This document shows, piece by piece, positions 59,502-64,000 of a stretch of DNA of 64,000 nt; within the stretch, counting starts at the first letter, position 1, and each line of letters opens with the position of its first letter. The notes under the pieces are model-generated. The model searched no databases. It was not told where the DNA came from and worked only from the letters and a program-made list of their open reading frames with translations. The position numbers were made by a program, and so were the translations under genes. Where the stretch lies: contig NZ_JAOTEN010000001.1 in assembly GCF_025628965.1 (NCBI RefSeq), positions 1,116,001 through 1,180,000 on the forward strand. The letters run 5' to 3'. This DNA comes from Chryseobacterium gilvum. GTDB taxonomy: Bacteria > Bacteroidota > Bacteroidia > Flavobacteriales > Weeksellaceae.

Positions 59502-61679
59502 ATGAGAAACAATCTAACTTTTTCCTTACTGATGACCGCCATCATGGGAATGTCGATCAATGCCCAAAACCTTGTAAAAAATCCTAGCTTTGAAGATGGC
59601 CCGGCTTTGTGTGCCCCAAATAATCCGGGCTCTTTTTATATAGGGCAAGGGTATGCAGATTTTTGGACATCAATTAATCCTGCAGATCAGGCAAGTTATC
59701 CTTTAAATACGGCCAGGATTTATCAAAACACACCTACCTGTACCTATTCCCAGTTTTCACCGGGCATAAGCGCCAATCATGGAAACAGATCAATAAGCAT
59801 TTTCCAAAGTAATACACCGATATTAGGAATAAGTGACAGCAGAGCAATTGGCAGTTTCACAACAGGAACTCTTGGCAGCGGAGTATACAAAATCTGCCTC
59901 GCGGCTTTAGGGGGCATCTATCTTAACGAACCAAATGGAAGAAATACATTACAGGTGTATTTGGTAAGACAGGGTACATCATTTGAAAAGCTCATCAGTG
60001 AATTTAATATTCCTAAAAATACAGGTTCCACACCTTGGGGAAATTATGGCAATTCTTTTAAAATAATCGGTGACGAGGCAGGTATTTATGATAGAGTTGT
60101 ATTAAGATTAAAAAGTCCTTCAAATATTTCCGGAAATTATTCAGAGCTTGTTTATATCGACAATGTCATTATTGGTCCGGTACAATCTACTCCGTCTCCA
60201 TGTGACGGCACCTATGATTTGGCAGCTTTTGATAACAACACCGATATCGGCGCAGAACCTTACGATCCGGGAAGCAACTGGCAGGTTTGGCAAAGTAATG
60301 ATATTTGGAACAGAGCTACCGATGCAAATTCTGTAACCGGAAACCTGGTCGCTGAAAATGTAGATAATGCAAGCGGACACAATAATTTGGTGAGATTCAG
60401 AGTGAGAAATATCGGAGTTTCTGCAAGTAATGAATCTCGTGTGAGATTATATTGGACAATTGGTACAACTGGTGGAGAACCTTGGCCTGTAGCATGGAAT
60501 GGAAGTACAACTGTAAATCTTCAAACTAGTTTAGACCAAAATAATAATCCTGTTTATAACAATTTTACCAGTGGTGGTCAGATTACAAAACCATATCCCA
60601 CACCCAATGTTACCCCACCAAGTCAAAGTTCGCATATCGGGAATGGAATTAATATTACGCAAGATACGACATACGACCAAGGAGGGTTCATAATCCCTCC
60701 GTTACAACCAGGCGAAGAATATATTGTAAATACTTTATGGACACCTTCGGCTTTTAATTTAAATTTATTAACAAATCATCCTCAAATCTGCTTCCTGGCA
60801 AGAGTCGTAGATACGAACGATCCTATGTATGACGAGCGTACTTCCTCTGCTTCCTTTAGTTTCAGTGATAACGTACGAAGCAACAACAATATCGTTACCC
60901 GAAATTCTACTTTTGTTAATTTAACTGGCGGCGGCGTTTTTTACAGAGGTTCAGGAACTATATTTTTCAGCAACAGTACCAGTGAAGACGGATTATTTGA
61001 TTTCAGAATCAGAGATTTATCACAGACCGATGTATCATTCAGCCAGTTGGGAGATGTTATTTTAACATTAGATAAAACATTGTTTGATAAATGGGTGCAA
61101 AGCGGATCTTCCGCAGAAGGATTAGAAATTTCAGACTGGGAAAAACACGAACTGCGGGTAACTGACATTAATAATGCTAAATTGAAAAACATTCTTTTGC
61201 AGGCAGGAGAATACAGAGGCATTACAGTATCCTTTGTATTAACACAGCCTACTAATCTGATCCGAAATTTCCAATTTATAGCAAACCAGAATCGTACTGA
61301 AAATCCTGATGAAGAATACGGAACTGCATGTAACTTTAGCGTAGCCGTTAACGATCATGAGGAGGACAAAGGAGACGGCTTTTACGGTGATAGTGGCGAC
61401 GCTGCTGCAGCATCCGTGTTTGGACCGGATATGAAACTTTCTCCAAATCCTTCTTCAGACACTTCTACTTTAGATTTTGTTTTAAACCAAAATACAGCAC
61501 TTACCGTAGAAATTCTGGATACTTTCGGGAAAAAGGTGAAAACGGTAACAAGCTCAGAAAAATTCGTAAAAGGAAAAAATTCTATCGAGATGAATATTTC
61601 AGATCTTACTATCGGTGTGTACAGAGTATTAATCTACAATTCTTCTGAAAGAAAAATGATTAACCTCATTAAACAATAA
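59502..61679 (+). CDS. Type IX secretion substrate, large exoprotein of unknown function
   Basis: About 725 residues from ATG 59502, which gives the signal peptide MRNNLTFSLLMTAIMGMSINAQ. The N-terminal 220 residues look like a carbohydrate-binding type module (NLVKNPSFEDGPALC, SELVYIDNVIIGPV). The middle is a set of beta-rich modules with many Asn, Thr and Gly (FRVRNIGVSASNESRVRLYW). The last 80 residues form a type A sorting domain of the type IX system (MKLSPNPSSDTSTLDFVLNQ, LTVEILDTFGKKVKTV, GVYRVLIYNSSERKMINLI). It should be exported and anchored or released at the cell surface. No catalytic motif is recognised. It follows the LytTR regulator by 99 bp and ends at a terminator. Confidence 0.87.
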   Translation: MRNNLTFSLLMTAIMGMSINAQNLVKNPSFEDGPALCAPNNPGSFYIGQGYADFWTSINPADQASYPLNTARIYQNTPTCTYSQFSPGISANHGNRSISIFQSNTPILGISDSRAIGSFTTGTLGSGVYKICLAALGGIYLNEPNGRNTLQVYLVRQGTSFEKLISEFNIPKNTGSTPWGNYGNSFKIIGDEAGIYDRVVLRLKSPSNISGNYSELVYIDNVIIGPVQSTPSPCDGTYDLAAFDNNTDIGAEPYDPGSNWQVWQSNDIWNRATDANSVTGNLVAENVDNASGHNNLVRFRVRNIGVSASNESRVRLYWTIGTTGGEPWPVAWNGSTTVNLQTSLDQNNNPVYNNFTSGGQITKPYPTPNVTPPSQSSHIGNGINITQDTTYDQGGFIIPPLQPGEEYIVNTLWTPSAFNLNLLTNHPQICFLARVVDTNDPMYDERTSSASFSFSDNVRSNNNIVTRNSTFVNLTGGGVFYRGSGTIFFSNSTSEDGLFDFRIRDLSQTDVSFSQLGDVILTLDKTLFDKWVQSGSSAEGLEISDWEKHELRVTDINNAKLKNILLQAGEYRGITVSFVLTQPTNLIRNFQFIANQNRTENPDEEYGTACNFSVAVNDHEEDKGDGFYGDSGDAAAASVFGPDMKLSPNPSSDTSTLDFVLNQNTALTVEILDTFGKKVKTVTSSEKFVKGKNSIEMNISDLTIGVYRVLIYNSSERKMINLIKQ

Positions 61680-61713
61680 GGTAAACACATTTTATATTAT
61701 ATTTAATATAAAG

Positions 61714-61738
61714 ACCGTCCTTTTTAGGGCGGTTTTTG
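61714..61738 (+). terminator. Terminator after the T9SS substrate
   Basis: ACCGTCCT (61714-61721) pairs with AGGGCGGT (61726-61733), one G-T pair included, followed by TTTTT. Confidence 0.8.
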
Positions 61739-61800
61739 TATTTTAAAAGTACTCATCCAAAAAAAATGCTGTACATTAGAGTTTATAATTTTTCTATTAT

Positions 61801-62949
61801 ATGATACAGCTGCCTTTTTCAAAACTTTCAAATATAGGAACTACCATTTTCAGCCAAATGACGCAACTGGCCAATGAGCATGAAGCGATCAATTTATCCC
61901 AGGGATTTCCGGATTTTATGGCAGATTCTGAGCTGCTCAATTTTGCAGATCATTTTATCAAAAAAGGATTTAATCAATATGCACCTTTAGGTGGAATGAT
62001 GGGGCTAAAAGAAGAAATCGCCAGAAAAATAGAAAACAGCCATCATACAATTTATCATCCGGATTCTGAAATCACCATTACTTCCGGCGGAACACAGGCT
62101 ATTTTCACGACCATTGCCACCTTTATCAAAAAAGATGATGAAGTGATTATTTTTGAGCCTGCATATGACTGCTACGAACCTACTGTAGAGCTTTTTGGAG
62201 GAATTGTAAAACGTTTCGAAATGAAAGCTCCCGATTACGAAATCGATTGGAATGAAGTAAAGAAGCTGGTTTCAGAAAAAACAAAAATGATTATCCTGAA
62301 TAATCCCAACAATCCTTCCGGCAAGATTTTAAAAGAAAATGATATTCAGGAGCTTATTTCTATTGTAAAAGATACTTCTATCCTCATTCTGAGCGACGAA
62401 GTGTATGAAAATATCATTTTTGACGGAAAACAGCATCTCAGTATCTGCAAATATCCGGAACTGAAAGAGAGAAGCCTCTTAGTCGCTTCATTCGGGAAGC
62501 TTTTTCACGTTACGGGCTGGAAAATCGGGTATTGCGCAGCTCCAAAAGCTTTAACAGAAGAATTTCGGAAAGTACACCAGTTTAATGTTTTCTGTGTCAA
62601 CACTCCTATTCAGCTCGCATTGGCAGAATACATGAAAAACGATGACCATTACAAAAAACTGAATCAGTTTTTTCAGGAAAAAAGAGATTTCCTGAGAAAT
62701 GGTTTAGCCTCCACTTCTTTTGAACTTCTGGATTGTGAAGGAACATATTTTCAGGCCGTGAAATATAATCAGATTTCTGATCAGAATGATATCGATTTTG
62801 CTACAGAACTGACGATTAAACATAAAGTGGCAACGGTTCCTTTCTCCTCTTTTTATAAAAATAAAAATAATGATCACGTTATCCGGTTATGCTTTGCCAA
62901 GAAAACAGAAACCTTAAAAAAGGCTATTGATCTTTTATCAAAAGTATAA
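61801..62949 (+). CDS. Class I/II aminotransferase, methionine aminotransferase type
   Basis: A 382-residue PLP enzyme of fold type I. NLSQGFPDF and YAPLGGMMGLKEEIA are typical of the YbdL/methionine aminotransferase and kynurenine aminotransferase group. PLP is held by SFGKLFHVTGWKIGY (Lys233), with NNPNNPSGKI for the substrate carboxylate and LSDEVYENI. E. coli YbdL prefers methionine, histidine and phenylalanine, and this enzyme could serve methionine salvage or general transamination (family knowledge). Length and motifs are normal. It is monocistronic, with a stem-loop between it and the convergent SDR gene. Confidence 0.88.
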   Translation: MIQLPFSKLSNIGTTIFSQMTQLANEHEAINLSQGFPDFMADSELLNFADHFIKKGFNQYAPLGGMMGLKEEIARKIENSHHTIYHPDSEITITSGGTQAIFTTIATFIKKDDEVIIFEPAYDCYEPTVELFGGIVKRFEMKAPDYEIDWNEVKKLVSEKTKMIILNNPNNPSGKILKENDIQELISIVKDTSILILSDEVYENIIFDGKQHLSICKYPELKERSLLVASFGKLFHVTGWKIGYCAAPKALTEEFRKVHQFNVFCVNTPIQLALAEYMKNDDHYKKLNQFFQEKRDFLRNGLASTSFELLDCEGTYFQAVKYNQISDQNDIDFATELTIKHKVATVPFSSFYKNKNNDHVIRLCFAKKTETLKKAIDLLSKV

Positions 62950-62958
62950 TGTTAAATA

Positions 62959-62999
62959 TTTAGCAGATTGAGCATAAAAAAGCGGCTCCATCTGCTAAA
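62959..62999. terminator. Possible two-way hairpin
   Basis: TTTAGCAGA (62959-62967) pairs perfectly with TCTGCTAAA (62991-62999), with a 23-nt loop. It lies between convergent genes. The long loop and the lack of a T run make it a weak call. Confidence 0.4.
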
Positions 63000-63021
63000 G
63001 TATTTAAATATCGGTTAATGA

Positions 63022-63786
63022 CTAAAAAAACATTCCGCCCGATGCTTCAATTCTCTGTGCATTGATCCATCCTGCATCTTCAGTACACAGAAAAGCGACT
63101 ACTCCACCAATATCATCCGGCAAACCGGCTCTTCCCAAAGCCGTATTACCGGCAATCATCGCATTGATGTTTTCATCATCCCTTGTTCTGCCGCCGCCAA
63201 AATCGGTTTCTATCGCTCCCGGAGCCACCACATTCACCTTAATTTTTCTTGATCCCAGTTCTTTCGCCATATATTTCGTCAGCATTTCAACACCCGCTTT
63301 CATAGAACCGTAAACAGAAGATCCGGGTAGCGCAAATCTGGCTAATCCTGAAGAGATATTGATAATTCCGCCCCCGTTATTCATGAAAGGCAAAAATTTC
63401 TGGGTCAAAAAGAAAACTCCTTTAAAATGAATATTAAACATTTCATCCACCTGATCTTCGGTAGTTTCTGTAATAGGAGAATAGAGCGCAGTTCCTGCAT
63501 TATTGATCAGATAATCAATGTTTGGACTTCCTGTATTTTCTTGTAAATGATCCGAGACATTTTTAACAAAACGGTCAAAGCTTTTTACATCTCTTGTATC
63601 TAATTGTAAAGCAAGGGCTTTTCTTCCCATCGCTTTTATTTCATTTACTACATTCTCAGCTTCCTCTTTATTGCTGTGATAGGTAATGATGACATCAAGG
63701 CCTTTTCCGGCAATTTTTAATGCTGAGTTTCTTCCCAATCCGCGGCTTCCGCCTGTAATAAGTGCAACTTTTGTTTTGTGATCCAT
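63022..63786 (-). CDS. SDR-family oxidoreductase
   Basis: A 254-residue classical short-chain dehydrogenase: ALITGGSRGLGRNSALKIAG, INNAGTAL, IINISSGLARF, and the catalytic SVYGSMKAGVEML, followed by VNVVAPGAIETDF and the C-terminal GWINAQRIEASGGMFF, typical of FabG-like enzymes. It is next to an AraC regulator gene on the same strand, so it is a likely target of that regulator. The substrate is unknown. Neighbouring genes do not point to fatty acid synthesis, so a FabG role is not claimed. Confidence 0.88.
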   Translation of the reverse strand: MDHKTKVALITGGSRGLGRNSALKIAGKGLDVIITYHSNKEEAENVVNEIKAMGRKALALQLDTRDVKSFDRFVKNVSDHLQENTGSPNIDYLINNAGTALYSPITETTEDQVDEMFNIHFKGVFFLTQKFLPFMNNGGGIINISSGLARFALPGSSVYGSMKAGVEMLTKYMAKELGSRKIKVNVVAPGAIETDFGGGRTRDDENINAMIAGNTALGRAGLPDDIGGVVAFLCTEDAGWINAQRIEASGGMFF

Positions 63787-63873
63787 TTTTTTAGATTTTT
63801 TATTGAGACAAAGTTCTGTTATTTTACGTTTTTTATATTTGCTTCAAACAATCTGAAATTTGCACATTTCAAA

Positions 63874-64000
63874 TCATGAACGGAATTCTAAGGGGGTAAA
63901 AGAAGTTTTCCGTTTAAAAAAATTGGAAAAGTGGGCAATTTCCTCAAATCCCAATGCGTAGGATATTTCAGAAACATTCCATTTGGTTTGCTTTAAAAGT
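63874..64000 (-). CDS. AraC-family regulator, only the C-terminus in window
   Basis: On the minus strand the window edge cuts a gene whose last 41 or so residues are visible: LLKQTKWNVSEISYALGFEE then IAHFSNFFKRKTSFTPLEFR, ending in Ser and TGA at 63876-63874. This is the second helix-turn-helix of the AraC family, with the usual GFEEIAHFSNFFKRKTSFTP-type signature. The start is outside the window. It lies 87 bp upstream of the SDR gene on the same strand and probably controls it (inference from order). Confidence 0.85.
   Translation of the reverse strand, partial: LLKQTKWNVSEISYALGFEEIAHFSNFFKRKTSFTPLEFRS

Overview
The window reads as a chromosomal segment of a Flavobacteriia bacterium, most like Chryseobacterium or a close Weeksellaceae relative (inference). 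The signs are AT-rich DNA, repeated Bacteroidetes-type -7 promoter boxes (TAnnTTTG, several with a -33 TTG or TTTG 19 nt upstream), few recognisable Shine-Dalgarno sites, a type IX secretion sorting-domain protein, a BlaI/M56/GLPGLI operon, and a LytS/LytTR two-component pair with a beta-propeller sensor. No phage, insertion sequence, integrase or CRISPR array was seen.

The left end (1-9080) is the most unusual part and is devoted to amide and peptide bond chemistry. A plus-strand run encodes an ATP-grasp ligase (cut by the window edge), a YbdK/GCS2 carboxylate-amine ligase, a class I glutamine amidotransferase, a second ATP-grasp-like protein and a small membrane protein. It meets, tail to tail at a two-way terminator, a cyanophycin synthetase (cphA). 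Divergent from cphA are cyanophycinase (cphB) and an Ntn-type isoaspartyl peptidase/asparaginase. Together these give a complete make-and-recycle pathway for an Asp/Arg polymer, beside a second, uncharacterised ligase cassette.

From 9.1 to 17 kb are a small stress-type membrane protein with a candidate sigma-54 promoter, an operon of hisS, a leucine-rich repeat protein and a methyltransferase, an ssb-HRDC pair, an HPP membrane protein with a zinc-ribbon protein, a TIGR01777 epimerase, a secreted protein and a J-domain/KTSC fusion. From 17 to 24 kb is a tetR-tolC-MFP-RND efflux set whose promoter sits between two matching inverted repeats. From 24 to 32.4 kb are cvfB, a DUF4476 protein, lpdA, a small Cys protein, a glycosyltransferase, recQ and kdsD.

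From 32.5 to 44 kb are tatC, a four-gene membrane/methyltransferase operon, two secreted metallopeptidases (M1 and M61), the blaI-M56-GLPGLI operon with a palindromic operator, a secreted unknown and three tandem initiator tRNA genes. From 44 to 55.6 kb are a TsaC/YciO-like protein, a CPBP protease, yaaA, prmC, an epimerase/SDR pair, an AraC regulator, and the topoisomerase IV operon parE-unknown-parC-rhomboid. The right end has the LytS/LytTR pair, a T9SS-exported protein, a methionine-type aminotransferase, an SDR and the C-terminus of an AraC regulator cut by the window edge.
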